The notes: generated by a model not told the origin, from the letters alone. A stretch of 64,000 bases of DNA from Alteribacter populi (GCF_002352765.1 NZ_KZ293963.1:890368-954367), one strand, 5' to 3'; counted from the stretch's first letter, positions 25,695 through 35,223 are shown. A program made the numbers and translations.

Positions 25695-27596
25695 TTACAT
25701 GATCCGCTTAAACATTTTTTCCATTTCGTACGTTGAATAATGAAGGACAATCGGTCTTCCGTGTGGACACGTGTAGGGCTCATGACATGTACGCAATGTT
25801 TCAAGAAGCCGGTACATTTCGTCTTGCCGCAAGTAGCGATTCGCTTTAATCGCTGCTTTGCACGACATTAAAATAGCCGCTTCTTCTCGCATTTTTGCTA
25901 CGTTAATCGTTTTTCCTTCAATTACTAGATCGATCATTTCACGGATGAGCGCTTCTTCTTCTCCTTTAGGAAGCCAGACCGGGTGAGCTCGAACAAGATA
26001 TGTCCGTTGTCCGAAAGCCTCCAATTCGATACCGACTGATTGCAACGTTTCTTTATGTTCTAAAATCGCAGACTCTTCTTTTTGGGAAAACTCAAACGTC
26101 AACGGTATTAGTAAGTCTTGAAGGTGTGGGTCCACTTCCCCAACACGGTCACGAAAGTATTCATATTTAATTCGCTCTTGAGCGGCATGTTGATCAACAA
26201 TAAACAGACCTTCATCATTTTGTGCGAGGATGTAGGTTCCATGTAGTTGCCCGATTGGATACATGGTTGGCATCAAAGAAGAAGCGTTCTGATCAGCGGC
26301 TACTGATGTTGTTGTTTCTCGTACATGCTCAGTCTCATTTTGCTCATCGTTGATCGGTGCTTTTTCCACCACCTGTGTAGGTGATTCAGACCTTAGTATC
26401 TCTGAGGTTTTCTTTGTGTCCAAATGATTATCATCGTGATGGGGTGCTACTTTTGTCTCCGCTGGCTCTCTTTCATTTCCTTCAACACCTGTAGAAGGCA
26501 CTTCCTCTACATTCGGTCGAAGGGTTGTACTCGGTTTGCTTTGAAAAGACAAAGGTACTTGCTCGGATGGTATTTTTTTGGCTGTTGTTTTCTTTACGTC
26601 AGGGATTAAAGCCGTTTCTTTAAACACATCTTTTATTGCTTTTGTGACAAGATCCGTTAACTCCTGTTCCTTACTTAGCCGTACTTCAAGCTTTGAAGGG
26701 TGCACGTTAACATCGATTAAAATCGGATCCATCGTAATGTGAAGCACGACAATCGGATGTCGTCCAATTGGTAGTAATGTATGGTAGCCTTCGTGTATGG
26801 CTTTTGAAACGAGAAAATTTTTAACAAATCTGCCGTTAATAATTAATGAAATGTAGGAGCGGTTTGACCTCGTCACTTCAGGCTTAGCAATATAGCCTTC
26901 AACTTGAAAGTCCAGTGAGCTTACTTTTAGCGGTAGCATGTTTTTTGCAACCTCTGTTCCGTAAATTGAGGCTATTACTCTTAAAATGTCGTCTTTGCCA
27001 TGCGATTTTAGCAATGGTTTTTCGTTATGGTACAGTTCAAACGAAATATTCGGATGAGCCAGCGCCATTCGATTTACGACGTCTGTAGTATGACCGAGTT
27101 CGGTATGAATCGTTCGTAAATATTTCAAACGAGCTGGTGTATTGAAAAACAATTCTTGAACAAGTACTTCGGTTCCTTTTCGCGAAAGTGCTTTTCCTTT
27201 TTCGACGACCTTTCCACCTGCAAACTTAATCGAGCGCCCCTCACCTTCTCCTGTACTCGTCGTGAGTGTCAAGCGGCTCACTGAAGCAATACTTGGCAGA
27301 GCTTCTCCGCGAAATCCGAGGGTGGAAATATGGAAAAGATCACGATCATTTTTTATTTTACTCGTTGCGTGACGGTAAAAAGCCGTTTCCAAGTCATCAT
27401 CCTCAATACCGTCACCATTATCGAGAACGCGAATGGAAGATAATCCACCTTCAGCTAGATCGACGCGAATATGTGTACTATTTGCATCAACCGCGTTCTC
27501 GATTAATTCCTTTACAACAGAAGAAGGACGTTCCACAACTTCTCCTGCTGCGATCTTATTCGATAGTTGATCGTCTAACTTTTGAATAATCCCCAT
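25695..27596 (-). CDS. mutL: DNA mismatch repair protein MutL
   Basis: 633 residues. GHKL ATPase N-terminus (IAAGEVVERPSSVVKELIENA, LDNGDGI, TLGFRGEALPSI), then a low-complexity linker (about 340-435) rich in Thr, Glu and Pro. The C-terminal endonuclease domain has the metal motif DQHAAQERIKYE near 465, SCKAAIKANRYL and CPHGRP. Bacteria without MutH, such as Bacillus, rely on this MutL nicking activity. Strong AAAAGGAGG ribosome site. About 90 bp behind mutS. Confidence 0.97.
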   Translation of the reverse strand: MGIIQKLDDQLSNKIAAGEVVERPSSVVKELIENAVDANSTHIRVDLAEGGLSSIRVLDNGDGIEDDDLETAFYRHATSKIKNDRDLFHISTLGFRGEALPSIASVSRLTLTTSTGEGEGRSIKFAGGKVVEKGKALSRKGTEVLVQELFFNTPARLKYLRTIHTELGHTTDVVNRMALAHPNISFELYHNEKPLLKSHGKDDILRVIASIYGTEVAKNMLPLKVSSLDFQVEGYIAKPEVTRSNRSYISLIINGRFVKNFLVSKAIHEGYHTLLPIGRHPIVVLHITMDPILIDVNVHPSKLEVRLSKEQELTDLVTKAIKDVFKETALIPDVKKTTAKKIPSEQVPLSFQSKPSTTLRPNVEEVPSTGVEGNEREPAETKVAPHHDDNHLDTKKTSEILRSESPTQVVEKAPINDEQNETEHVRETTTSVAADQNASSLMPTMYPIGQLHGTYILAQNDEGLFIVDQHAAQERIKYEYFRDRVGEVDPHLQDLLIPLTFEFSQKEESAILEHKETLQSVGIELEAFGQRTYLVRAHPVWLPKGEEEALIREMIDLVIEGKTINVAKMREEAAILMSCKAAIKANRYLRQDEMYRLLETLRTCHEPYTCPHGRPIVLHYSTYEMEKMFKRIM

Positions 27597-27689
27597 TGTT
27601 GTCCTCCTTTTTTATTGGACTCTATTTTTTAATAGGCTGTGAGATTTTTGACTTAACCTTTTGATCATGATTACAAAAACAACCATTTG

Positions 27690-30365
27690 CTAAGAATGTT
27701 TCTTTAGTTTTTGCTGTAATTCATGAATCGTTTGGATTGCTTCCATTGGTGTCACGTGTAAAAGATCCAAGTTTTCGATTTTCTTGAGTACATCTCGTTC
27801 TTTCTTTGTATACATATCGGTAACCTTTTTTTCACTTGCCTCAGCATCAAATAGCGCACTGTCAAATAATGCTAGTTGACCTTGAGTTTCTAAAACTTGG
27901 TTTCCTGTTGACTCAGGCGTATCCTGGTGATTTGACTTCTTCTCGTTTATTTGAACCGGCTCCATCTCATCCTGTGCGGCACTCGCCTGATCGGTGCTTT
28001 CTAGTTGTTCGAGGATTATTTTTGCACGATCAATCAGTTCAATTGGCAAATCTGCTAATTGTGCAACGTAAATTCCATAACTTTTATCTGCGGACCCGTC
28101 AACTACACGGTGGAGAAATACGACTTCCCCGTCATCTTCTGCGGCAGAAACGTGAACATTTTTCAATTTATCGAGATCATGTTCCAAAGTGGTCAACTCA
28201 TGGTAGTGAGTCGAAAATAGTGTTTTTGCACCGATGTGATGATGGATATACTCCATGATCGCTTGGGCAAGAGCCATTCCATCATAGGTCGAAGTCCCTC
28301 GGCCAATTTCATCAAGGAGGATGAGACTTCTGTCCGTCGCTTTCGCTACAGCATGCTTCGTTTCCATCATCTCGACCATAAATGTACTCTGGCCTTGGGC
28401 TAAGTCATCCGCAGCACCAATTCGGGTAAAAATTTGATCAAATACGGGAAGATCACATGAAGTAGCTGGAACGTAGGAGCCGACTTGCATCATCACAGAG
28501 CAAAGTGCAAGCTGACGCATGTACGTACTTTTTCCTGCCATATTCGGACCCGTAATTAATAGCATTTCCCGGTCTTGATTTAATGAAATATCATTGGGGA
28601 CGTAATCTCCTTGATCAATCATTTTTTCAACGACAGGATGACGACCATCTACAATCTCTACCGTACCGGTTTCGTTGATTGAGGGCTTTACAAAATGGTT
28701 GTCTTCGCTCACCTCGGCAAAGCTTTGCAACACATCAAAAGTACTAATGACCTTTGCCAATTGCTGAAGCTTTTCAATGTATCCTTTTACTTGTTCTCGG
28801 ACTTCAAGAAAAAGCTCGTATTCTAGCTTTTCACTCTTCTCCTCAGCCTCTAAAATGAGCGCCTCTTTTTCTTTTAGTTCAGGTGTTATATACCGTTCTG
28901 CGTTAGCGAGTGTTTGTTTACGTTCATAGCGCCCCTCAGGTAAAGAGGCAATGTTTGATTTTGTCACTTCAATGTAGTAACCAAACACTTTATTAAAGCC
29001 AACTTTTAACGACTTGACTCCAGTCTCAGCTCGCTCTTGTTGCTCCAAAGCTGCAATCCACGTTTTTCCGTTCCGCATGGCGTCGCGGTATTCATCGAGA
29101 AGTTCGTTATAGCCATCTCGAATAATATCTCCATCCGTTATCGAAAGTCCGGGTTCTTCCTGAATGCTTGATTCTAAAAGCTCCTTCAACCCTTCGCACT
29201 GGTCTACTCGATCAATGAGGTTATCCGCAAAAGGGTGTTCTAACCGGTGGACAGTTTCAAAAATAGCGGGCACACGTTCAAGAGATTTTTGAAGCTGGAT
29301 AAGATCTCTCGCATTTACATTGCCAAAAGAGACCTTTCCTGATAACCGTTCGAGATCATAAACCTCTCGTAACTGTTCTTTCAATGCTTCACGTTCAAAG
29401 AAATGACCAAGAAGGGAATCTACCAGACTTAGCCGTTCCTCAATTTTTATCCGGTCAAGTAATGGACGTTCAATCCACTGCTTTAAAAGCCTGCCTCCCA
29501 TTGCCGTCACGGTTTTATCGAGAAGCCATAATAACGATCCGTGCTTCTTTTTCTCCCTAATGGTTTCAATCAGTTCTAAATTCCGCTTAGAATGAACATC
29601 AAGCTTCATAAAATCATCGGTAAAATAAAAAGTTGCTGGCTGTAAATGTTCAAGTGAACGCTTTTTTGTTCGGTGTAAGTAATTTAATAATCGAATGACA
29701 GTTATCGTGAGGACCTGCTCCTGTAGGTTGTCAACAAGCCTCGTCATCTCCCCGTGCAACGATGTGTCATCCTCTTCTGAAAACGTCGCCTTCACAATCT
29801 TGCCCATCTGCTGCTTTTTATCGTCACTAAAAGAAGATGGGATAACAATTTCCTTTGGGGAATAGGAAGCTGCTTCCTGAATGACGTCTTCCAAACCTTC
29901 TTTAAACAACGTGACTCGAAGCTCTCCTGTTGTGAGGTCAGCTGCAGCAAGCCCGAACTGATGGTGATCAAACTCAGAAACCGAGAGTAAATAATTGTTC
30001 TCTTTTTCCTGAATCGTCGTTCCATCCATAACTGTTCCCGGGGTAATTAGCTGAACGACTTCACGTTTTACAACCCCCTTTGCAGCGGCTGGGTCTTCGG
30101 TCTGTTCACAAATCGCCACTTTAAAACCTTTTTCAATAAGTTGCGTAATATAGCCATTACAAGCATGATGTGGAACACCACACATTGGAATACGGTCTTC
30201 ACCTTTACCGCGGGCAGTAAGAGTGATTTCTAGTTCTTTCGCAGCTTTTATCGCATCTTCAAAGAAAAGTTCGTAAAAATCTCCTAAACGAAAAAATAAA
30301 AAGGCATCTTCATATTCTGCCTTAATACGTAAATATTGTTCGATCATAGGGGTATGTTTCGACAT
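27690..30365 (-). CDS. mutS: DNA mismatch repair protein MutS
   Basis: 891 residues, slightly longer than the B. subtilis protein because of an acidic C-terminal linker (about 800-860) before the final helix. N-terminal mismatch-sensing motif GDFYELFFEDA (Phe-x-Glu type), lever and clamp domains, then the ATPase: Walker A GPNMAGKSTYMRQ near 610, LDEIGRGTSTYDG Walker B and signature region, and FSTHYHELT. It recognises mismatches and recruits MutL, encoded directly downstream. TGGAGGAG ribosome site. Confidence 0.97.
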   Translation of the reverse strand: MSKHTPMIEQYLRIKAEYEDAFLFFRLGDFYELFFEDAIKAAKELEITLTARGKGEDRIPMCGVPHHACNGYITQLIEKGFKVAICEQTEDPAAAKGVVKREVVQLITPGTVMDGTTIQEKENNYLLSVSEFDHHQFGLAAADLTTGELRVTLFKEGLEDVIQEAASYSPKEIVIPSSFSDDKKQQMGKIVKATFSEEDDTSLHGEMTRLVDNLQEQVLTITVIRLLNYLHRTKKRSLEHLQPATFYFTDDFMKLDVHSKRNLELIETIREKKKHGSLLWLLDKTVTAMGGRLLKQWIERPLLDRIKIEERLSLVDSLLGHFFEREALKEQLREVYDLERLSGKVSFGNVNARDLIQLQKSLERVPAIFETVHRLEHPFADNLIDRVDQCEGLKELLESSIQEEPGLSITDGDIIRDGYNELLDEYRDAMRNGKTWIAALEQQERAETGVKSLKVGFNKVFGYYIEVTKSNIASLPEGRYERKQTLANAERYITPELKEKEALILEAEEKSEKLEYELFLEVREQVKGYIEKLQQLAKVISTFDVLQSFAEVSEDNHFVKPSINETGTVEIVDGRHPVVEKMIDQGDYVPNDISLNQDREMLLITGPNMAGKSTYMRQLALCSVMMQVGSYVPATSCDLPVFDQIFTRIGAADDLAQGQSTFMVEMMETKHAVAKATDRSLILLDEIGRGTSTYDGMALAQAIMEYIHHHIGAKTLFSTHYHELTTLEHDLDKLKNVHVSAAEDDGEVVFLHRVVDGSADKSYGIYVAQLADLPIELIDRAKIILEQLESTDQASAAQDEMEPVQINEKKSNHQDTPESTGNQVLETQGQLALFDSALFDAEASEKKVTDMYTKKERDVLKKIENLDLLHVTPMEAIQTIHELQQKLKKHS

Positions 30366-30440
30366 TATACTCCTCCAACTACATTGAATCGAGCCGATTC
30401 TCGTTTTTTCTGGCTCTTATTATAACATAGGAACCCCTAT

Positions 30441-31526
30441 TCACGAGAGAGGAAAACGTTGTGAATGAATCCATTTGTAAAAGGATTCTATCGCCACCAG
30501 ATCAGCAGATGACTTATAGTTGTTCTTAAGCCACCGAAAAGTTTTCTCAACAAATAGAAGAATACTATGCCGATCGTTTTTTGTGTAGGCTAGTGCTACT
30601 TGTGTAGGGATAAAAAAATAAGGAAGACTCTCGTTTTTTACGACCCACTCTATCCAATTGAATAAAGGAAGACCCTGTTCAATATAGTTATACCATGAAG
30701 ATAGACTTCGGTACTCGAATCCATTGAAATGGTTCAAACGTACTGATCCTAGTCCTCCATACGTAAATCGCCTCATCTGGCTATTTTCATGATCTAAGAG
30801 TGATAAAGGAAGAGTGACGAGCACGTCTAGCTGACTCGTTTTATTAAAGCCTGCCTGGACATTACCAAAATGCAAATGCCCACCTAGCATGAAACGCCCT
30901 GTCGGATTCGGATCTGTGACGACTTGATAAGCGCTTTTTTTCAGCCTCTGTTCAAGCTTTTGTTTTAACTTGAGCATTTCTATGTGAAGGTGTTCTCCAG
31001 TCGTTTGGGGTCTAGGGTGAAGTTCAAAAATCGGCTTATAAAACTTATTCCCTTTTCTTAGTAAAGCTTGATCAGCTTCGGCTTCAAATTTAGGAACTTG
31101 GCTATTTAACGGAAGAGCGTGAAACTTTGTCGTTTTTTTGTGACGAATCATATATTCTATGTCAGCACCAAATGTAATGATGCCTTTTGGTCTTTTTGGA
31201 GGCCGGTGGGATGGATATGGCTCATATGGAATGTCGGACTCGATAGAGGTGACCTCAACTCGTTTTCCAACCCGTTGTAAGGTGCAACAAAAGTTCGAAA
31301 GATGAAGGGCGTAGGCTGCCCGAAAGGCTGTATCGAGCATTTCTTGTCCTAAATAAAAATGAGAAAGTTTAGAAAGAGGCAGGAGGTTACCTTCATGGGA
31401 GTGGGGTGAAAAGCGTTCGATTTGAATCGGTTGATAGCCGGTGGCGCTTACCTTTAATCGAAAATAACCCATCTCACTCTTCCTATCAACCTTTGGAATA
31501 GAAAAGGCTTGTAATCTGTTTTTCAC
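30441..31526 (-). CDS. putative amidoligase-domain protein (COOH-NH2 ligase type 2)
   Basis: 361 residues. The N-terminal part (about 1-110) is not recognised. From residue about 115 the motif order FGADIEYMI, FELHPRP, GGHLHFG and FEYRSLSSWY matches the glutamine-synthetase/GCS-fold amidoligases known from phage phiEco32 and bacterial relatives. These join a carboxyl and an amine using ATP and are thought to modify peptides or cell-wall components. The acidic and histidine residues needed for metal binding (D/E in GADIEY, E in FELHP, H in GGHLH) are present. Start GTG behind GAGGAGGG. It lies between mutS and cotE, the latter a spore-coat gene. The family assignment is from motif recall. Confidence 0.65.
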   Translation of the reverse strand: MKNRLQAFSIPKVDRKSEMGYFRLKVSATGYQPIQIERFSPHSHEGNLLPLSKLSHFYLGQEMLDTAFRAAYALHLSNFCCTLQRVGKRVEVTSIESDIPYEPYPSHRPPKRPKGIITFGADIEYMIRHKKTTKFHALPLNSQVPKFEAEADQALLRKGNKFYKPIFELHPRPQTTGEHLHIEMLKLKQKLEQRLKKSAYQVVTDPNPTGRFMLGGHLHFGNVQAGFNKTSQLDVLVTLPLSLLDHENSQMRRFTYGGLGSVRLNHFNGFEYRSLSSWYNYIEQGLPLFNWIEWVVKNESLPYFFIPTQVALAYTKNDRHSILLFVEKTFRWLKNNYKSSADLVAIESFYKWIHSQRFPLS

Positions 31527-31595
31527 CTTATCCCTCCTCGTCTATATCTTAAATAGTTGTATAAAAAGATAATAGACTCTTTAAAAGGATTGTTC

Positions 31596-31760
31596 CTTTA
31601 GCTTTCTGAGCGTTGGGCAAGCGAATGCTAATGATAAGAAAAACCGCATAGTGGTCTTTTATTAAATACAGCGTCAGCTCGCAGGTTTAAAAGTCTCAAG
31701 GATGCTTTTCTCTTGAGACGAGCTGCACGAAGGTAGCTGCCCTCTTATAAATTCTTATTT
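31596..31760. repeat. dispersed repeat with AAGAAAAACCGCATAG / TTTATTAAATA core
   Basis: Shared segments GATAAGAAAAACCGC, CTTTTATTAAATA, TCTCAAGGATGCTTT and TTATAAATTCTT recur in the same order at 37896-38050, and partly at 54385-54480 and 62430-62515. It fills the 279-bp gap between cotE and the amidoligase gene. Confidence 0.6.
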
Positions 31761-31799
31761 TTAAAAAAGAAATAAGGAAGAAGAGGACCCTTCTTCCCT
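31761..31799 (-). terminator. cotE terminator
   Basis: On the minus strand GGAAGAAG, a short loop and CTTCTTCC are followed by a T-rich tail ending TTTTTTAA, just behind the cotE stop. Confidence 0.7.
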
Positions 31800-31805
31800 T
31801 TCAGC

Positions 31806-32378
31806 TTATTCTTCTAGGTCTCCCATTAAGAAGTTCGGATCGAGGTCTTCAAATGCTTCGTCCTCTACGTCATAATCCCAAATCTTCTCATCCCAATCAT
31901 CTCCAGTGAAGTCTGGGTTTACATAGACACAAACCTTCGTTTCCCCGATTACTTCTACCATGAATTCACGCTCAACTTGTACGTTGACATCTGTAGCGTT
32001 AGCAGCAATAGTAGCTTCTAATGTATTCGGTTGCTGAATCGCTCTTGCTAATACTTCCAGCTCTTCAGAAAGGACATTTTTGTCCTGCATCGCCAATGGA
32101 ACAATATCGGTATAAGCCACCGTTTCTGTGGCCACATTTGTCTTCGTATTATTACTGTACGAATACCAAATGTTGATATCATACTTCCCGTTTACTTCAA
32201 TGGCATCTCCCTTTTTCTCAGCGTCATACTTGTGATTGATGATCCAGCACCCTAAAATGCTAGTCGGCTTTTGGGAAGGGCTAATATTGTGACTTGCTTG
32301 AGAAAACTTTCTTCCCTTTCCGCAAACGGCCTTTGTAATAATCTCTCTGTAATTAAGCTCTCTGTCTGCTGGTGACAT
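31806..32378 (-). CDS. cotE: outer spore coat morphogenetic protein CotE
   Basis: 190 residues. The N-terminal assembly region (LNYREIITKAVCGKGRKFSQ), the ILGCWIINHKYDAEK block and NIWYSYSNNTKT segment, and a strongly acidic C-terminal tail (about 150-190) are the CotE pattern. CotE is made in the mother cell, coats the forespore and recruits outer coat proteins through its acidic tail. Ribosome site GAGGAGGG. The position between mutS and ymcA is as in B. subtilis; expression is probably driven by mother-cell sigma factors, though I did not identify a promoter. Confidence 0.95.
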   Translation of the reverse strand: MSPADRELNYREIITKAVCGKGRKFSQASHNISPSQKPTSILGCWIINHKYDAEKKGDAIEVNGKYDINIWYSYSNNTKTNVATETVAYTDIVPLAMQDKNVLSEELEVLARAIQQPNTLEATIAANATDVNVQVEREFMVEVIGETKVCVYVNPDFTGDDWDEKIWDYDVEDEAFEDLDPNFLMGDLEE

Positions 32379-32675
32379 TCAATTCCCTCCTCAAACAAAT
32401 GATTGACTCGCAGCAAAATCAAAACTAAAGAATCATAACGGTTTCATTTGCATCGTATGCAAGACATTTAACCAGTGTGATAAAAAGTTTTATCGCTACG
32501 TTACTTTAGCCTATGTGAACAAACATTTGGATGTTACAGAAAAGTTCCGTCCGTTCAAAATAGCCCTCTATTTTAAGTTCAATTATTTATATGAGTCCAT
32601 CTGTTTGTTCATGCCTCATTTGGGATTTTTTTGTCTCTAGTTTGCAGAGTAATAAAATTCAGTACGTGAAATATT

Positions 32676-32712
32676 ACAAAATTGTCGGGGGACAGTCCCC
32701 CGACAATTTTGT
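32676..32712. repeat. perfect 37-bp palindrome
   Basis: Arm ACAAAATTGTCGGGGGAC and its exact complement are separated by a single A. It has no T-run and stands 16 bp from the ricA terminator, so it is distinct from it. Confidence 0.85.
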
Positions 32713-32727
32713 GAACGTTATTTTAAG

Positions 32728-32766
32728 AAACAAAAAAACCGCCGGATAGTGGCGGTTTTTTTGTTT
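32728..32766 (-). terminator. ricA terminator
   Basis: A perfect 16-bp stem AAACAAAAAAACCGCC with its complement and a seven-base loop; the T-run is part of the stem. Just behind the ricA stop. Confidence 0.9.
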
Positions 32767-32771
32767 CTTTT

Positions 32772-33188
32772 TTAACAACCTGAGTTAAATGGATTTTTTG
32801 TTGTCGTACCTTGGAGAAGATCTCCTCCAGTAGATTTGATAATTTCGTCTGTAACGTTATTAGAGATAGTAGTAGATACGAGTTGTAATAAACCGTTTAC
32901 TTCTGTTTGCGATTGTTTGAACTCTCTAACGATTGGTATTTCGTCGAGTTCATCTTGAAGGGCGTCAATTTTTGCTTCGACCTCTTTTAGGCCTTCTGTT
33001 TTATTATAATGTTTAAGGTTTACTGCTTCTTTTTGTAAGGATTTGATTTGACCGATGATTTCCTGAATCCGGAGATTTTCGTTGATTTGCGATTCTGCAC
33101 GCTTAAAGAAATCTACTTCCTCAGTTTCGGCAATAATTTTTGCTAATTCTTTCGCCTTTGTAACAACCTCTTGTTTTGTATGTGCCAA
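32772..33188 (-). CDS. ricA: RicA (YmcA), component of the RicAFT complex
   Basis: 138 residues of the YlbF/YmcA family: a helical protein (EVVTKAKELAKIIAETEEVDF, IQEIIGQIKSLQKEAVNL) ending in a cysteine (NPFNSGC) that can take part in cluster binding. In B. subtilis RicA with YlbF and YaaT forms an Fe-S complex that acts with RNase Y in RNA maturation and speeds Spo0A phosphorylation. Start is TTG behind GAGGTG; the miaB stop is one base upstream. rny itself is also encoded in this window. Confidence 0.92.
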   Translation of the reverse strand: MAHTKQEVVTKAKELAKIIAETEEVDFFKRAESQINENLRIQEIIGQIKSLQKEAVNLKHYNKTEGLKEVEAKIDALQDELDEIPIVREFKQSQTEVNGLLQLVSTTISNNVTDEIIKSTGGDLLQGTTTKNPFNSGC

Positions 33189-33189
33189 C

Positions 33190-34734
33190 TTATTTCACCT
33201 CTGCAGTTTCGACTACTTCGCCATTTAAGGACCAAGTTTTTGCTTCTGTTATTTTAACGTTAACGAGCTCTCCGATGCAAGACTTAGGAGCTTTAAAATT
33301 TACTAGTTTGTTTGTTCGTGTGCGTCCAGACAACGTATCCGGATCTTTTTTACTTTCACCTTCAACTAAAACTTCAACGACTTGATCTTCAAGCGGTTTA
33401 TTCTTTTTAGCCGACAAATCATTTACAACCTCGTTCAACCTGCGAAGTCGGTCACGTTTCACATCATGCGGCACGTTGTCTTCCATTTTTGCTGCTGGTG
33501 TACCGTCACGTGGAGAGTAAATGTACGTAAACGCACTGTCATACTCCATTTCTTTCATAAGAGTTAAGGTATCCTCAAATTGTTCCTCAGTCTCATTTGG
33601 GAAACCGACAATAATATCCGTTGTAAAAGACGCCTGAGGAATCGCCTTTTTGATTTTCTTAGCTAATTCAATATAAGACTCACGCGTATATTTCCTTGCC
33701 ATCAGCTTCAACACATCATTATTTCCACTTTGAACAGGTAAATGAATGTGCTCAACGAGGTTTCCACCCTTGGCTAGTACTTCAATTAAGTGATCATCAA
33801 AATCACGTGGGTGGCTTGTCGTAAATCGCACGCGTGGAATATCAATTTTACGAATTTCATCCATAAGATCCCCTAAACCGTAATCCATGTCTACTAGATC
33901 TTTTCCATAAGCGTTCACATTTTGCCCGAGAAGAGTAATTTCTTTATAACCGTTACGGGCGAGGTGACGTACTTCTTCGATAATGTCTTCTGGACGCCGG
34001 CTTCGCTCTTTACCTCGCGTATAAGGGACGATACAATACGTACAGAACTTGTCACAGCCATACATAATGTTTACCCAGCCTTGGATTTGGCCTTTACGGG
34101 CACGAGGCATGCTTTCAATGATGTCCCCTTCTTTTGACCATACTTCAATGACCATTTCTTTTGAAAGAATCGCATCACGCATCAAGTGAGGCAAGCGGTG
34201 AATATTGTGAGTACCAAAGATCAAATCTACTTGCTGATGCTTTTGCATAATTTTATTTACGACAGATTCTTCTTGGGACATACAGCCGCAAACACCTAAA
34301 ATTAATTCAGGTTTCTCGCGTTTTAGCGTTTTTAAATGACCAATTTCACCGAACACTTTGTTCTCAGCATTTTCTCGGATCGCACATGTATTAAGAAGAA
34401 TCACATCCGCATCATTCGTTTCACTTGTCGATTCAAAACCCATATCAAGAAGGATACCAGCCATATTTTCAGAATCATGCTCATTCATCTGGCAGCCGTA
34501 CGTTCGGATTAAAAACTTCTTCCCCTTACCGACGCCCCTCATATTCTCGGGAACTTCGAAATCATAATGAATTTCCACGTCTTCTTTCCCACGCTTTTTC
34601 GCTTGCTTTAAGTTCGGGGGAATGTAAGTCGTTTGAAAATATTGAGAATAGTCCTTTTCCGGTCCGGATTTTTTGTCCGCGGTATAAGTCTCTTTCTCTG
34701 TTTGTGTTTGATGCTTGCGTTGTTCTTCATTCAT
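33190..34734 (-). CDS. miaB: tRNA-2-methylthio-N6-dimethylallyladenosine synthase MiaB
   Basis: 514 residues. A roughly 65-residue charged N-terminal extension typical of Bacillus MiaB is followed by the UPF0004 domain with three cluster cysteines (RTYGCQMNEHD, LNTCAIRENA, GVCGCMSQ), the radical-SAM motif CDKFCTYC near residue 225-232, and a C-terminal TRAM domain. It adds a methylthio group to i6A37, the product of MiaA. Ribosome site GGAG; the start of ricA follows after one base, so the two are cotranscribed. Confidence 0.96.
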   Translation of the reverse strand: MNEEQRKHQTQTEKETYTADKKSGPEKDYSQYFQTTYIPPNLKQAKKRGKEDVEIHYDFEVPENMRGVGKGKKFLIRTYGCQMNEHDSENMAGILLDMGFESTSETNDADVILLNTCAIRENAENKVFGEIGHLKTLKREKPELILGVCGCMSQEESVVNKIMQKHQQVDLIFGTHNIHRLPHLMRDAILSKEMVIEVWSKEGDIIESMPRARKGQIQGWVNIMYGCDKFCTYCIVPYTRGKERSRRPEDIIEEVRHLARNGYKEITLLGQNVNAYGKDLVDMDYGLGDLMDEIRKIDIPRVRFTTSHPRDFDDHLIEVLAKGGNLVEHIHLPVQSGNNDVLKLMARKYTRESYIELAKKIKKAIPQASFTTDIIVGFPNETEEQFEDTLTLMKEMEYDSAFTYIYSPRDGTPAAKMEDNVPHDVKRDRLRRLNEVVNDLSAKKNKPLEDQVVEVLVEGESKKDPDTLSGRTRTNKLVNFKAPKSCIGELVNVKITEAKTWSLNGEVVETAEVK

Positions 34735-34977
34735 CGATTACTCGACTCCTTTATTTCAACAGTTTGAATACAGTTCTTCCAACCTATAAGTATAAAGCGT
34801 TTAACGAGTCTACACAATAGGGGGGATTAGGTTTTTGCAAAAGTTCAAACGTCCATTAGTTTACATATTATTTTTATCGTAAATAAATTCTCTACTAACT
34901 CTACATAAAGGAACCTGACACGAGCCGATGTCGCCTGTAGCTAGATGACACTCTTTCTTAAAAAAGTTAAATACATA

Positions 34978-35160
34978 GGGATTGCTAAATAACTCTAGAA
35001 CTCAAATACAAAGGGTGCCGCTTCCATGGCTTCAGCCCCCTTGGCTCTCTCAAAATCAGGTGCAAGACTTTTAGCAAAAGAAGAGTTATATCCTTGCAGA
35101 TTCTCTCCATGAGCAAGAGCATATCCTCTTGCCATGTAGTCGTATGTTACTTATTCAGTA
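34978..35160. repeat. MITE copy A (TGCTGAATAA-type ends), deleted form
   Basis: Left end GGGATTGCTAAATAACTC and right end TTATTCAGTA are near-inverted repeats. The interior CTCAAATACAAAGGGTG, TCAGGTGCAAGACTTTTAGC and GCATATCCTCTTGCCATG is shared with 42629-42957 and 56809-57086. This copy lacks the GC-rich middle of copy B. Of the 495-bp gap between kbl and miaB, this element and the kbl terminator are all I can identify. Confidence 0.75.
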
Positions 35161-35183
35161 GTCTCTACATAATTACTCAACCA

Positions 35184-35223
35184 AAAGAAAACAAGCGCCC
35201 TGACATTGCATCAGAGCGCTTGT
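35184..35223 (-). terminator. kbl terminator
   Basis: On the minus strand ACAAGCGC, an inner CTGA..TCAG stem and GCGCTTGT are followed by TTTTCTTTT. Confidence 0.8.

Larger units (their letters stand above)
32379..32771. other. 393-bp intergenic region between ricA and cotE
   Basis: AT-rich region holding the cotE upstream sequence, an exceptional palindrome (32676-32712) and the ricA terminator (32728-32766). No open frame is credible. A sporulation promoter for cotE must lie near 32380-32470, but I could not assign it with confidence. Confidence 0.5.
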
